From CAWGJF01 sp963715745 (GTDB lineage Bacteria; Bacteroidota; Ignavibacteria; Ignavibacteriales; Ignavibacteriaceae): DNA of 64,000 bases. Every line of letters begins with the position of its first letter. Within the stretch, counting starts at the first letter, position 1. This document shows, in pieces, positions 35,882-45,906 of the stretch. A model generated the notes under the pieces. That model saw nothing but the letters and a program-made list of their open reading frames with translations. It ran no database searches and was not told the origin of the DNA. Where the stretch lies: contig OY970271.1 in the NCBI GenBank assembly GCA_963715745.1, forward strand, positions 3,534,001 through 3,598,000, given 5' to 3'. A program made the position numbers and the translations under genes.

Positions 35882-36904
35882 TTATCTTTTAATAAACTCA
35901 CCAAAACTTACAATCCTTTTGGATAACCCGCTATTAAATGTTTCATAAGTGCCCATTCCAAATACTTCTTGATTAGTAATTCCAGATTTAAAATGATATA
36001 CCCCCGGATTGTCATCTAAATTAATTCCTCCCAAATCATATCTTTGAATTCCAACGTTTTTTAACCATTTTATCATTTCCCATTGAAGTAAATATGAACC
36101 TTTATTTTTCATTCCAATTTCATTTGATGCACCAAGCAAGTAAATGCCCGTATTACCCATTGCACTACCTACTATGCTACCAATTGGTTTTTCATCTTTA
36201 TAAGCTATATAAATTTTCATTTTATATTCATCATCCAATGCCTCATTCATTTTTCCCATTCTACTAGGGCTCACATATTCCTTGAATTTCTTTCTTGATA
36301 TCATTTGATTGTAAATTCCAAGGAAAATATTATACAATTCCTGGTCATTTCCCTCTCTAATTTCCAAATCATTTCTTTCTGACTGATTCAGACAATTTCT
36401 CCATTTTTGTTTAAAACTTTTTCTTATTTCATCAAGATCTTTATCAAGATATAAAACTAGTGTCTGGTACTGTCTAATTTTCTCAACTTGTTCAAATCCA
36501 AGATTTTCAATAAAATCAAAATTTGAAATCTTATCCGAGAAAATATATGGTTTAATTCTTAATAAAAGTTTTTGTTTCACTACAAATTCATTTCTCAATG
36601 CAACAAGAATATCGGAAAATATCTGGATGTTGTTGTCCTGATTTCTTTTTTGCCAAATTGGTCCATTTAAAATGTACGCTATCCCACGGTTTAAGATTGG
36701 CACCGTTCGAATTCGTACCTGGACCAAACCAATCAGATTTTGGTTTGAATAAATTGCAAGGTGTTTTACAATTTTTTCACCTTGTGCAAGTACAGCAAAA
36801 TTCCAGGTTTGATATATATTTGCGTCTTCAAAATCTCTTAATGAATAATGCCAGAACTTCTTGTCGCTAATTTCTTTTATTTCAATATTTTTATTATAAG
36901 AAAT
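35882..36904 (-). CDS. FemAB-like peptidyl/acyl transferase (GNAT fold), probable ATT start
   Basis: The frame encodes about 340 residues, normal for FemAB-type proteins. A start at the internal TTG (36727) would cut off a conserved part, including the YQTWNFA stretch. Upstream of that TTG the frame is open back to a TAA at 36920-36922, with no ATG, GTG or TTG. A perfect AAGGAGG (36917-36911) sits six bases before ATT at 36904, so ATT is the likely initiator. The C-terminal half has the YDLGGINLDDNPGVYHFKSG motif of the family. These enzymes transfer aminoacyl or acyl groups onto peptidoglycan or polysaccharide precursors. It is the last gene of the minus-strand locus. Confidence 0.78.
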   Translation of the reverse strand: MSYNKNIEIKEISDKKFWHYSLRDFEDANIYQTWNFAVLAQGEKIVKHLAIYSNQNLIGLVQVRIRTVPILNRGIAYILNGPIWQKRNQDNNIQIFSDILVALRNEFVVKQKLLLRIKPYIFSDKISNFDFIENLGFEQVEKIRQYQTLVLYLDKDLDEIRKSFKQKWRNCLNQSERNDLEIREGNDQELYNIFLGIYNQMISRKKFKEYVSPSRMGKMNEALDDEYKMKIYIAYKDEKPIGSIVGSAMGNTGIYLLGASNEIGMKNKGSYLLQWEMIKWLKNVGIQRYDLGGINLDDNPGVYHFKSGITNQEVFGMGTYETFNSGLSKRIVSFGEFIKR

Positions 36905-37023
36905 AATTATCCTCCTTAATTAATAAATAGTATTGTACAAAGTTTATCTCTTTAAAATATTTAAATTAAACTCTACCGATATATTGCAGTATATTCCAAC
37001 TTCATTTAATATTTGAATATATT

Positions 37024-37833
37024 CTAAATTGACAGAATGTTTTTCATCTTTTTCTTCAATCTAATTGCTTCGGGTAACCACGAATATGCACCAGCTACCT
37101 TAAGTTTAAATTCTAACAAAGAATCATCAGGCTCTACGCTTATTCTACCAAAGACTTTCTTTTTAGTAGGTAAGGATATTATTTCGGGCTGTGTTGTATA
37201 AACAAAATTGTAACCGCAGTTAAGTGCAAGGCTAATTAAGTTATCATCATAACTTCCATAAGGAAAACTAAATGACACAATCTCTTTACGGGTAATTTCC
37301 TCAAGGATTGATTTAGATAATTGCAATTCCTCCTTAGCTGTTTCCGAATGAACATTTCTTAAATCTGTATGTTTTAGAGTATGTGAAGCTATTTCAATAC
37401 CCAAATCTGATAACTCCCTTATTTCATCCTTATTCATAATTCTATCACTATAATAAATTTCCTGTCCCTTTTGTTCCCACTTTGGGTAACTGTCAATATT
37501 AGCAGCAGGAATAAATATTGTCGTTGGAATTTTTCGTTTTTTTAATTCGGGTAACGCATTTCTTAATATGCTGGATAATCCATCATCAAATGTAATAGAA
37601 ATTAAATTCTTCTTTTGTGGTAAAATATTAAGAGATCTAAAAGATACGAACGAATATTTACTAGAGAGATAGTCAAGCTGATAAATAAATTTCTCTCTTT
37701 GACTATCTAATACAGAATGGTAATAGAGCACAACACACGTATGATTTTCAGATGCCTTAATCAAAAAATATTTAATGTTCTTAATACTAAAATAAATGAT
37801 ACTTATAAATATTTTTAATAATCTTATAACCAC
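37024..37833 (-). CDS. NodB-type polysaccharide deacetylase
   Basis: This 269-aa protein has an N-terminal hydrophobic anchor (about 1-20) and a NodB domain with SITFDDG (catalytic Asp and metal Asp), the metal-binding ASHTLKH motif (HxxxH) and the SFPYGSYDD segment. It likely de-N-acetylates a sugar of the polysaccharide made by this locus, at the membrane or in the periplasm. It is one of three such genes in the locus. The LPTKKKVFGRISVEPDD end is usual for cluster-encoded deacetylases. Confidence 0.88.
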   Translation of the reverse strand: MVIRLLKIFISIIYFSIKNIKYFLIKASENHTCVVLYYHSVLDSQREKFIYQLDYLSSKYSFVSFRSLNILPQKKNLISITFDDGLSSILRNALPELKKRKIPTTIFIPAANIDSYPKWEQKGQEIYYSDRIMNKDEIRELSDLGIEIASHTLKHTDLRNVHSETAKEELQLSKSILEEITRKEIVSFSFPYGSYDDNLISLALNCGYNFVYTTQPEIISLPTKKKVFGRISVEPDDSLLEFKLKVAGAYSWLPEAIRLKKKMKNILSI

Positions 37834-38085
37834 CTATTACGTATGTCCTCTCCGATTCTAAATTTATATTTTATCATTTAATAAAATTATTTCTAATATA
37901 TTTATTAATATATTACAGTTCAGAACACTTTAATAAATAAATTCCAACTGAGATATAATGACATTGTATTGATATTTTTTGAAATTAATTAAGAAATACT
38001 GCTTTTTAAAATATTTCATTTAAGAAACTTCAATTGCGGAAATGTAAAATAAAAGAAACTAATTGATGTAATTAATAATAATTCT

Positions 38086-39249
38086 TTAGTTCTTAATCGA
38101 CTTTTCGTAAATCTGTTTCATTAATTCTGCACTATTCTTCCAAGAATATTTTGATTCACTAAGTTGCCTTGCATATTCTCCCATTTCCTCGAGTTTTTGT
38201 TTATCAGAAAAAGTCCGAATTATCTTTTCTGATAAACTTTCCGGACTATTTGCTGACACCACAAATCCACTTTTCCCTTCTTCAATAGATTCTATAAAAT
38301 CTCCAACACTAGTTGCTATTACAGGTCTTCCAAACGAATATGCAAGATGTAGAACTCCACTATGTGAAATTCTTCTATAAGGGAGTACAACAACATCAGA
38401 TGCAACAAAATATTTCTCAAGTTCTGCATTTGGAATAAACTTATCATGAAAAATAACATTAATCTCCTCTGGAAGATTTGATATAATCTGCTTGTACTCA
38501 TATCCTAGTTCAATTGGATCTGGCATACCTGCAATTATCAAGGTTAAATTATTAATTTTCTTAGATGCTTGAGAAAGTGAATCAAATAAAATATCTAATC
38601 CTTTATATTCCTTAATAGCACCGAAGAACAAAAGAACATTCTGCTCTTGAGATAAGTTAAAAAATCTCCTTGCCTCAGATTTAGAAGTAGCTAGATCGGA
38701 GATATAAGTATCAAAATCACCATGATGGACTACTTTAATTTTATCCTCATTTATTTTTATTTGTTTAGCTAAATCTCTTTTATTAGAATTTGAATGAACA
38801 AAAAGTATATCAGCTGTTTTATAAACCATTAAACTAAAAAAGTGGTCCATTTTGTTCTCATTCAACGGGGTAACGTCATGCACTGTATGAGCAAGATTTA
38901 CTCCAATTAATTTAAGCAGTACAAAATATAAACTCTCAATTCTTCTTCTGCGGAAAAATTGAAAGTGAATAATATCATATTTTTCATTTCGTATTAGCTT
39001 ATAAATATCTAAAAGATAATTATAATACTTGAAAAGTTTTTTATACTTACTCACACTTTTCGTTTTTGATGGGGAAAAAGGAAGGAAAGGAAAACCTATT
39101 GTCCCATTATTTTTATTATCCTCTGTCACAACAAGAGTTATATCAACTCCAACATTTTTCAGGGCTTTACAAAGGAGAAGAGCGTAATCGTTTCCACCTT
39201 CTCCTACCCAGGAATCTATCATTAGTACTTTAATTGTATTCGCACTCAT
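38086..39249 (-). CDS. Glycosyltransferase family 4
   Basis: This 387-aa GT4 (GT-B fold) enzyme has the N-terminal WVGEGGNDYALLLCKAL glycine loop. Its donor-binding half includes LLFFGAIKEYKGLDIL, VVLPYRRISHSGVLHLAYSFGRPVIAT and a GKSGFVV segment with the conserved E-x7-E-like positions. It would add one sugar to the lipid-linked repeat unit in the cytoplasm. The donor and linkage cannot be read from sequence. A 252-bp gap with nothing notable separates it from the deacetylase gene. Confidence 0.87.
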   Translation of the reverse strand: MSANTIKVLMIDSWVGEGGNDYALLLCKALKNVGVDITLVVTEDNKNNGTIGFPFLPFSPSKTKSVSKYKKLFKYYNYLLDIYKLIRNEKYDIIHFQFFRRRRIESLYFVLLKLIGVNLAHTVHDVTPLNENKMDHFFSLMVYKTADILFVHSNSNKRDLAKQIKINEDKIKVVHHGDFDTYISDLATSKSEARRFFNLSQEQNVLLFFGAIKEYKGLDILFDSLSQASKKINNLTLIIAGMPDPIELGYEYKQIISNLPEEINVIFHDKFIPNAELEKYFVASDVVVLPYRRISHSGVLHLAYSFGRPVIATSVGDFIESIEEGKSGFVVSANSPESLSEKIIRTFSDKQKLEEMGEYARQLSESKYSWKNSAELMKQIYEKSIKN

Positions 39250-39419
39250 AAAATTTATTCTCTTTGCTTTAAATAAAACTACAAATCAATTTAGTTATTG
39301 AAATTTTTAAGTCGTAAATCTCTGATATATTTACTTTTCGACAACAAACAACATTAAATTTTACAACATTCATTTTAATAAACTAATTGCCCCTAATAAC
39401 TAAGCTTTTAAGCACCTGA

Positions 39420-40889
39420 TTACAAAAGCTTTTCACTATTATTCTCTGACTTAAATTTGAATAAATGTTTTACGATCTGATTAAATATTACTTTTGCTTC
39501 GGGCACTAAAAAGTAAACTGCAATAAAATATACAATCAATAGTACGCTCTTAAATATCAGACTATCAAGCACAAATAAATAATAGAGAAGCAGTACCATA
39601 ATTGTAATCAACGATGGTTTGATAAAACTAATTAACTCTATTCTCATATCATACTTGATAAGATATAAATAATGAAACAGTAATGAAGAAAAACCTGTTA
39701 ATAACATTGAATATACGGCCCCTATAAAACCCAGGAGCGGAACCATTAAGAACGCTCCAATTAAATTAATCGCTCCTGCAGCAATATTAACTTTTAAAGT
39801 TGTGGAAGGGAGTCCTGCTGAAACCAATGAATACCCCATTATATTTGACATTGAGCTTAGATAAAAAGCAGTCATCAAAAGTGAAAATGCCAATGAAGAA
39901 TCTAAATACCTATCAGAAAAAAGTAATTGAATTATCTCCTTATTGAAAATAAATGAAACCAATAAAAGCAGGTTAATTAGAATTGAGAAAGTTAAAAGCG
40001 ATTTGTTCATTAATGTAAGTGCATTATCACGTTCACCCCTGGATAACAATCTTGAAAGATTTGGATAAAAGACAATAATAAATGATTGAAATCCTTTTGC
40101 ACTTGCCTGAGGAATTTTACCCGCAACATCATAATTAGCTATACTAACAGGGGTTAAATAGGCACTAATTATGAATATATTCACCTGGGTTTGTATAAAA
40201 TATGATATGCCTGATAAGTAAAGCGGAATACTGAACCTGAGGATCTTTTTAATATTTTTTAGATCCACATTCCAATGAAAAACATCTTTATAGGGAATTA
40301 AAGCTAACTGTAACAATACAGTAAAAGATACAGCCACAATTTCTACCAATAAAACGTTTTTAAGGGTTAATTCATAGATAGATATAATTATAAGTAATAG
40401 TGCTACCCTTATTACAGATGTTATAGTTTGTACTGATGCATATTTTTTAAATAGATTCATCCCCTGTAATAAATTATAAAACAATCCTCTAAAGCTTGAT
40501 AATATGAACAGAATTATGATTACATACAAAAATTCTGTCGCTGTAAAACTGAATAAGGACATAATAGATTTACCAAATAAAACTACCAGAATTATAGCGA
40601 AAGCTATTAATATAAATCTTATTATAAGTGTAGGAACAAATGTTGATCTTCTTTCCAGATCTTCGGCACTGGAAATAAATTTCACAAGACTTTGCTCAAG
40701 TGCCAGGCCGCTGACTGCATCTAAGAAAGTAGATATCACAATTATTAATACATAAATCCCAAATTCCTCTTTTGTAACATGCCGGGTAATAATAACAATG
40801 CTCAAGAATTGGAAAGCCATGGCCACAATCGTACCTATAGATGTGGCAGCTGAACCTTTTATAAAATCCCTTTTAAAACTTCTATCCAT
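39420..40889 (-). CDS. Polysaccharide repeat-unit flippase (Wzx-like)
   Basis: This 489-aa polytopic protein of the MATE/MOP superfamily has 12-14 predicted membrane helices. It opens with KGSAATSIGTIVAMAFQFLSIVIITRH-type sequence (about 9-35), the usual N-terminal pattern of oligosaccharide flippases. It would move undecaprenyl-linked repeat units across the inner membrane. With the polymerase-like gene next upstream it points to a Wzx/Wzy-dependent pathway. Confidence 0.87.
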   Translation of the reverse strand: MDRSFKRDFIKGSAATSIGTIVAMAFQFLSIVIITRHVTKEEFGIYVLIIVISTFLDAVSGLALEQSLVKFISSAEDLERRSTFVPTLIIRFILIAFAIILVVLFGKSIMSLFSFTATEFLYVIIILFILSSFRGLFYNLLQGMNLFKKYASVQTITSVIRVALLLIIISIYELTLKNVLLVEIVAVSFTVLLQLALIPYKDVFHWNVDLKNIKKILRFSIPLYLSGISYFIQTQVNIFIISAYLTPVSIANYDVAGKIPQASAKGFQSFIIVFYPNLSRLLSRGERDNALTLMNKSLLTFSILINLLLLVSFIFNKEIIQLLFSDRYLDSSLAFSLLMTAFYLSSMSNIMGYSLVSAGLPSTTLKVNIAAGAINLIGAFLMVPLLGFIGAVYSMLLTGFSSLLFHYLYLIKYDMRIELISFIKPSLITIMVLLLYYLFVLDSLIFKSVLLIVYFIAVYFLVPEAKVIFNQIVKHLFKFKSENNSEKLL

Positions 40890-41330
40890 ATTAGTATTAT
40901 TTTCACCTATCAGAGTGGTATTTATTGAAAGAAATAATAAACATAGCTGACTATATCCAACATATTTTAACTAGACGCATTATGATCTTAATTGGCGCCC
41001 TGGTTCACTGGAAAACAAAATTTGAGTTGTGGAATTAAGTTAATAATTAACAAATTTATTTTCCGCGATTATTATTTTCCCAATGCTATTACAATTTTCC
41101 TTTAAATAAAAAGATCAATAGGATTGGAACCGACGGAAAATAAAATTAATACCAGAAGTTAATTATAATAACAATTCTTACATATAAAGGAATAGATTCT
41201 CAATCAATTTTACACAACAAATATTAAACCATTTCATTAAATAGATTGGAGATAAGGCAAGTTCCCTAGCTTCAAATATATTTCTTTGTTTTATTGATTA
41301 ATAATACTCTACAAATAATAATTATCAGAA
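40890..41330. other. Intergenic region between flippase and polymerase genes
   Basis: These 441 AT-rich bp hold no ORF, RNA gene or clear hairpin. A minus-strand TGGTATTAATTTTAT (41154-41140) resembles the -24/-12 elements elsewhere but lacks the -12 G. The gap may carry a separate promoter for the flippase and downstream genes. Confidence 0.4.
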
Positions 41331-42635
41331 TCATTCAAAATTTTTAGAAAGATTATTCTCATTATGATTTACTTGTCTTAAGTTAAAATAAAAAACTGAA
41401 AGTGCAGTGTATGCGGCCATAAAATAAAAAGTTGTAATTCCCAAACCAACTTTGAATAACACAGATTCTGTATAATTAAGTGTCATTATTGAAATAAAGA
41501 TCAATATAGCCAGATTGCTGTTTAATTTAAACATTCTATATATGTATGCAATTAATGGAAACAGAAAAAATATAAAACCGACAAATCCCAATTGAAGAAT
41601 TATCTCCAGGTAGCCGTTATGAGCCTCATTCACCATAAAGCCTTCAAAATAACTTGCAAAGATTTCTATTCTTGAAGAACCCATTATCCAATATGTAGCA
41701 AAACCGTATCCAAGTAACAATTTTTTTTCTATATCATCCCAGGCAAATTTCCAAATATCTACTCTACCAGATAAAGTTAAATCCTTACCGAAATATCCGG
41801 GAATCAATGAGAAAATCTCGGAGGAAAAAATAAGGAATACAATACTGAAGCTCAGGATAAATAAGAACGTCAATCCCAAAAATGATCTACCAATCTTTAA
41901 TTTAGAAAAAATTGATTCTATCTTAAACATTAAACCTGTAAAAGAAATTATCACAATTATGATTAGCATTGTGGAACTATGAGCTTTATAAATTATTAAA
42001 ATTGAAACTAGAAAAAGTATAGCATCATAGTACTTCGCATACCTTGTTTTATCTAAATTAAAAAAAACAATTGATGATAAAAGGCAATAGAGACTGTTTT
42101 GAGCAAGCCAATTTTTTTGAACTTCCATTCCACGCCACGTTCCATATATAGGATCAATTGCAGCTGGAATAGAAAGACACGCAAACAGGTTAAAAAATAA
42201 ATAAATAGAAACTACTATTTTAAACTGCTTCAAAAGTGTTTTGGGATCGAGATTTAATAATGCTTCAACAATTACCATAAACATTACTAATAATTGAAAT
42301 GATCTTTTGATTGAAATAAATGAATGATCGGACCATATAGCACTTAATAAACACAGTAAAATGAATAAACTAAGATATATCTCAGATCTTATATAAGATA
42401 ATATTTTATCAAACCTTTTTGATAAGATTATTAAAGATGAAAAAAACAGGAACAAATAGACTATTTGATTTCTTATATTAGTAGTTTCTCCTGCAAAGGC
42501 ATCAGAATAGTTGCTAGGATCAAAAGGAGTGTTTGTAGTAAAAAAAGTGACGTAAATGAGAATAAAAGAATTAATTTTGAGTAACAGATCAATACCACTA
42601 ATTGGCGTTTGAAGCTTATCTGACAGATATGACAT
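41331..42635 (-). CDS. O-antigen ligase/polymerase-like membrane protein (Wzy/WaaL type)
   Basis: This 434-aa protein has about ten to twelve membrane segments and a long periplasmic loop ending in the WzyC-type motif. The segment LSGRVDIWKFAWDDIEKKLLLGYGF, followed by EAHNGYLEIILQLGFVG, is the hallmark of O-antigen ligase/polymerase proteins. It would join repeat units, or attach the chain, in the periplasm. Polymerase and ligase functions cannot be told apart by sequence alone. Context with Wza, Wzc and Wzx favours polymerase. Confidence 0.83.
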   Translation of the reverse strand: MSYLSDKLQTPISGIDLLLKINSFILIYVTFFTTNTPFDPSNYSDAFAGETTNIRNQIVYLFLFFSSLIILSKRFDKILSYIRSEIYLSLFILLCLLSAIWSDHSFISIKRSFQLLVMFMVIVEALLNLDPKTLLKQFKIVVSIYLFFNLFACLSIPAAIDPIYGTWRGMEVQKNWLAQNSLYCLLSSIVFFNLDKTRYAKYYDAILFLVSILIIYKAHSSTMLIIIVIISFTGLMFKIESIFSKLKIGRSFLGLTFLFILSFSIVFLIFSSEIFSLIPGYFGKDLTLSGRVDIWKFAWDDIEKKLLLGYGFATYWIMGSSRIEIFASYFEGFMVNEAHNGYLEIILQLGFVGFIFFLFPLIAYIYRMFKLNSNLAILIFISIMTLNYTESVLFKVGLGITTFYFMAAYTALSVFYFNLRQVNHNENNLSKNFE

Positions 42636-42723
42636 TAGATAGAAAAATAAATTTTGAACAAATTATTTTTTTGAAAAATCAGTTACAATGATAATTAACA
42701 AAACAGAAACTAGTAGATTCATT

Positions 42724-43590
42724 TCAGTTTTCAATTTTTATCAATCTGCTAATTTGCCCTTTCCTGATAAAACTAATTAATTCTCTGGAAATCAATCGTT
42801 TTTCCCTCTTTATATTAGCCATCAAAAAACCAACAAACCTTACAATACTCCCTACAATAATTGGTCTCTCTTTAAATCTGCTTATGCCCTTTACAAATTC
42901 AAATAAAGGATGATAGCCTAAATGGTATTCTACAAATCCTTCTCTAAACCTGGCCTTAAATATGTTTCGATCAGCTGTACCAGCAAGCCGATGATGAAAT
43001 CCTTTTAAATCTTCAAAATTCTGAACTTCCCAGCCTTTTAATCTCGCATAAAAACAAGCAGCAGAATCTTCACCACCATATTTCAATGGTAATAGACCTC
43101 CAATTTCTTCAAAACATTCTCTCTTGAAAAATTGTACAGCTCCTCTGGTAATATTCGGATGCAGATATAAGGGAATGGTTTTACCATTAACGATGTCATA
43201 AATCAATCCACCTGCAATACCTAGTTTTTTATTATTTTCAAATTTAGAAATTACTAATGCATAATAAGATGAATCGAATGTTATATCAGCATCAAGTATA
43301 CCTAGGTAATCATAATCCGAAGTCGATATTTTTGTGACTGCTAAATGAATTGCGTTAACTTTAGAAGAAAAATCTCTTTTGGGATCCGCTTTTTTATTAA
43401 ACAATTTGATGAAAGAATTGCTTACAGCAAATTTTGTTACAATTTCTGAGGTATTGTCAGAAGACCCATCATCAATAATTATCCACTCGACAGGTTTTAT
43501 TTGCTGATTAAGAATAGATTTAATTGTATTTCCAATCAATTCTGCTTCATTATGTGCAGATGTTATCAAAACATATTTATTTTTTCTCAT
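42724..43590 (-). CDS. Glycosyltransferase family 2
   Basis: This 288-aa GT-A enzyme opens YVLITSAHNEAELIGNTIKSIL, has WIIIDDGSSDNTSEI and the metal-binding LGILDADITFD (DxD). The C-terminal part, KYGGEDSAACFYARLKGWEV, provides the acceptor-side ED motif. It is likely cytoplasmic and membrane-associated, adding one sugar of the repeat unit. A 15-bp gap from the upstream GT4 gene shows cotranscription. Confidence 0.88.
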   Translation of the reverse strand: MRKNKYVLITSAHNEAELIGNTIKSILNQQIKPVEWIIIDDGSSDNTSEIVTKFAVSNSFIKLFNKKADPKRDFSSKVNAIHLAVTKISTSDYDYLGILDADITFDSSYYALVISKFENNKKLGIAGGLIYDIVNGKTIPLYLHPNITRGAVQFFKRECFEEIGGLLPLKYGGEDSAACFYARLKGWEVQNFEDLKGFHHRLAGTADRNIFKARFREGFVEYHLGYHPLFEFVKGISRFKERPIIVGSIVRFVGFLMANIKREKRLISRELISFIRKGQISRLIKIEN

Positions 43591-43605
43591 AGTATATTTT
43601 AAAAC

Positions 43606-44793
43606 TCAATGAGTTAGCTCTTCATATATTTTAATCAGGTTATTACTCTCAGCTTCCCAAGTGTTCTTTTTATACACCTCATATCCTTTATTAATAATAT
43701 CAACGGATTTATTCGGATCTTTGTAAATGTCAAATATAACATCAGCTAAACTCGTTGCATTTCCGGATTCGAAATAAAATATCGCATCATCTGCAAAATA
43801 ATCTCTTATTCCAATAGTTTTGGGAACAACAGTTGGTTTTTTATTAATAAGGTATTCAAATATTCTGGTTGGAAAATTAATCTGTGTAAAGGGATTAATT
43901 TTATTTGGAATTATCCCCACATCAATTTGTGGAATAGTTTCAGCTATTTTTTCAATAGTAACTTCCCCCATGAAATTTACTACATCTTCCAGATTGGATT
44001 CCTTAATATCTGTTAATAGTTGTGGTTCATATTCGCCATAACCACAAATAATCATCTCCAGGTTGGAAATTTTGTTTCGAAGAATTTTCAATGCTTCAAC
44101 CATAGTATCCAAACCATGTTTTTCAACGATCATACCATGATACATAAGAACAAATTTATCACCCCTTGGCTTTATAACGGCATTTTTCGTATACTTTTCA
44201 AACACTGAAGTTTGGGGAGAATTCATAACAATTCTCAATTTTTCTTTTGGGCATCCTCTTGAAATAAAGGTATCTACAAATGCTTTGTTTACTGTTATAA
44301 CAATATCAGAAAATTTAATGCTAATCCTCTCGATCCAAACAATAATCTTAAATAATCTGCTGTCCTTGCCTTTTTTAAAAATAGTCATTAGAATTTCTGG
44401 TGAAGGATCATGTAAGTCGAGAATAATTTTTGAACCAAATATTTTAGGTATAACAGCCAAGAAAACTAAAAAGTCAGGCATATTATGAGTATGGATTGCA
44501 TCGTACCTGTTTTTCATGTATAACCAATTCAATACAAAAAAAGATCTGAAACAAAAACTAAGATAAAGCTGAATATACTTAAGTTTTGATTCACGGGATC
44601 TTTGAAGATTTACTCTATAAACGTTACATCCAAATTTCTTTTCCTTTTTAACTTGTCCTTCTCCTCTCAGACAAATCAAATCAACCTGGTATCCACCTTT
44701 TATAAGAGCGTCGATTTCCCTTCTTGGTCGCGGGTCATGTGGATAGTATGAATACAGAACCATTAATATTTTTTTAGCAGGATTTTTATTCAT
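43606..44793 (-). CDS. Glycosyltransferase family 4
   Basis: This 395-aa GT-B enzyme has an N-terminal MVLYSYYPHDPRPRREIDALIKGGY segment (positions 11-35) and DAIHTHNMPDFL. The donor-binding half has VLMYHGMIVEKHGLDTMVEAL, MIICGYGEYEP and IPNKINPFTQINFPTRIFEYL. This layout is typical of capsule and exopolysaccharide GT4 enzymes. The sugar donor is not determinable here. Confidence 0.88.
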   Translation of the reverse strand: MNKNPAKKILMVLYSYYPHDPRPRREIDALIKGGYQVDLICLRGEGQVKKEKKFGCNVYRVNLQRSRESKLKYIQLYLSFCFRSFFVLNWLYMKNRYDAIHTHNMPDFLVFLAVIPKIFGSKIILDLHDPSPEILMTIFKKGKDSRLFKIIVWIERISIKFSDIVITVNKAFVDTFISRGCPKEKLRIVMNSPQTSVFEKYTKNAVIKPRGDKFVLMYHGMIVEKHGLDTMVEALKILRNKISNLEMIICGYGEYEPQLLTDIKESNLEDVVNFMGEVTIEKIAETIPQIDVGIIPNKINPFTQINFPTRIFEYLINKKPTVVPKTIGIRDYFADDAIFYFESGNATSLADVIFDIYKDPNKSVDIINKGYEVYKKNTWEAESNNLIKIYEELTH

Positions 44794-44840
44794 AAGTTAA
44801 AAGTATTTGAATAATGGATTTTGTTATTAAATAACATTTT

Positions 44841-45878
44841 CTATTTATATAAGACTTGGATTTCACTATTTACCGGTTTAATATTACTTATAAACTCATT
44901 TTCTGTAAGTTGAATTACTTTTACTTCTGATTTGTTCTGCAAAACATTCACAGGTGGTTTATTATTAAGAGAAGGCAATTTCAATGTTAAATCCTGGTCA
45001 TAGAAAACGGGATCTGTTTCTATTTTTAATCTCATAACTATTTTATCAGAATCTTTTTTAACAAATTCTAACCTGGAAGCTTCAAACTCATTTTGATACT
45101 TCAATATCTGAACCAAAGGAGCAACCCAAATTCTCTCTCTTCTACTATTCAGATATTCTATCATTTTTGTAAACTTATCTTCTTCGAAGGTATAATTGTA
45201 ACCTGAAATAATTTTTCTTGCGTAATCCAACAGATTCTTGCTGCCAATCTTATGAAACATAAATGCCTGATGTTTCTTACCAGAAACTGCTTCATCTATT
45301 TTATCTTTGATCTCTTGTACAGAATAGTCAGAATTTAAACTTAAAGCAGGATGATTACCATCATATAAATCTATTAAATAATATTTTTTAACGATTTCCT
45401 TATAAACAGGTAAGGCTTCACTCCAGCGTTTACCACCCCATTCTTCACCGCCTCCTGAAGCGAATACATTTAATTTGCTTTCATTGGGATATAGTTTCCA
45501 TATTAACTTTGATACTTCGCCAATTTCAAATTCAGCTTCTTCCGGATTCTCAGCCCCTGTGTGATGCCAGGTATGATTGCCCCATCTATGACCCATTTGC
45601 GGAAGTTCTTTTTCCCAGAAATCTTTATATTTTTCATAATTCCTTCCCGGATTAATCATAAAGGTTCCCTTAAATCCGTACTTGTTGAGAAGCGGAATTA
45701 CAAATTCGACGTGAGAATCTAGGTTATCATCAAACCGAAGACTGACTGAACAATCGTAATTATTATACCACCTGGCAATTTCAGGCAATTGTTCCGCCTG
45801 AGAATGTATATTTCCAGATAACAAAAACGGTATAACAAAATAAAACAAATAAAATAAATTCCTCAATATGTCCCTCAT
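44841..45878 (-). CDS. Exported NodB-type polysaccharide deacetylase
   Basis: This 345-aa protein has a signal peptide (about 1-27). The NodB domain has SLRFDDNLDSH in place of TFDDG and the metal motif HTWHH (HxxxH in GNHTWHHTG). A C-terminal beta-rich region of ~90 residues after about 255 is not part of NodB. It may deacetylate the growing or finished polysaccharide in the periplasm or outside. It is distinct from the anchored deacetylase at 37024, so the locus may modify its polymer at two stages. Confidence 0.83.
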   Translation of the reverse strand: MRDILRNLFYLFYFVIPFLLSGNIHSQAEQLPEIARWYNNYDCSVSLRFDDNLDSHVEFVIPLLNKYGFKGTFMINPGRNYEKYKDFWEKELPQMGHRWGNHTWHHTGAENPEEAEFEIGEVSKLIWKLYPNESKLNVFASGGGEEWGGKRWSEALPVYKEIVKKYYLIDLYDGNHPALSLNSDYSVQEIKDKIDEAVSGKKHQAFMFHKIGSKNLLDYARKIISGYNYTFEEDKFTKMIEYLNSRRERIWVAPLVQILKYQNEFEASRLEFVKKDSDKIVMRLKIETDPVFYDQDLTLKLPSLNNKPPVNVLQNKSEVKVIQLTENEFISNIKPVNSEIQVLYK

Positions 45879-45906
45879 TATTCTTCATCTTAATTTTTTA
45901 AACTTC

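Noticed and set aside
36725..36727. TTG as start codon of the last FemAB-like gene
   Set aside because: It would remove about 60 conserved N-terminal residues, and there is no ribosome binding site there, while AAGGAGG lies at the full-length position.
41140..41154. Minus-strand TGGTATTAATTTTAT before the flippase gene
   Set aside because: It resembles the 21491 element but has no G at the -12 position, so support is too weak.
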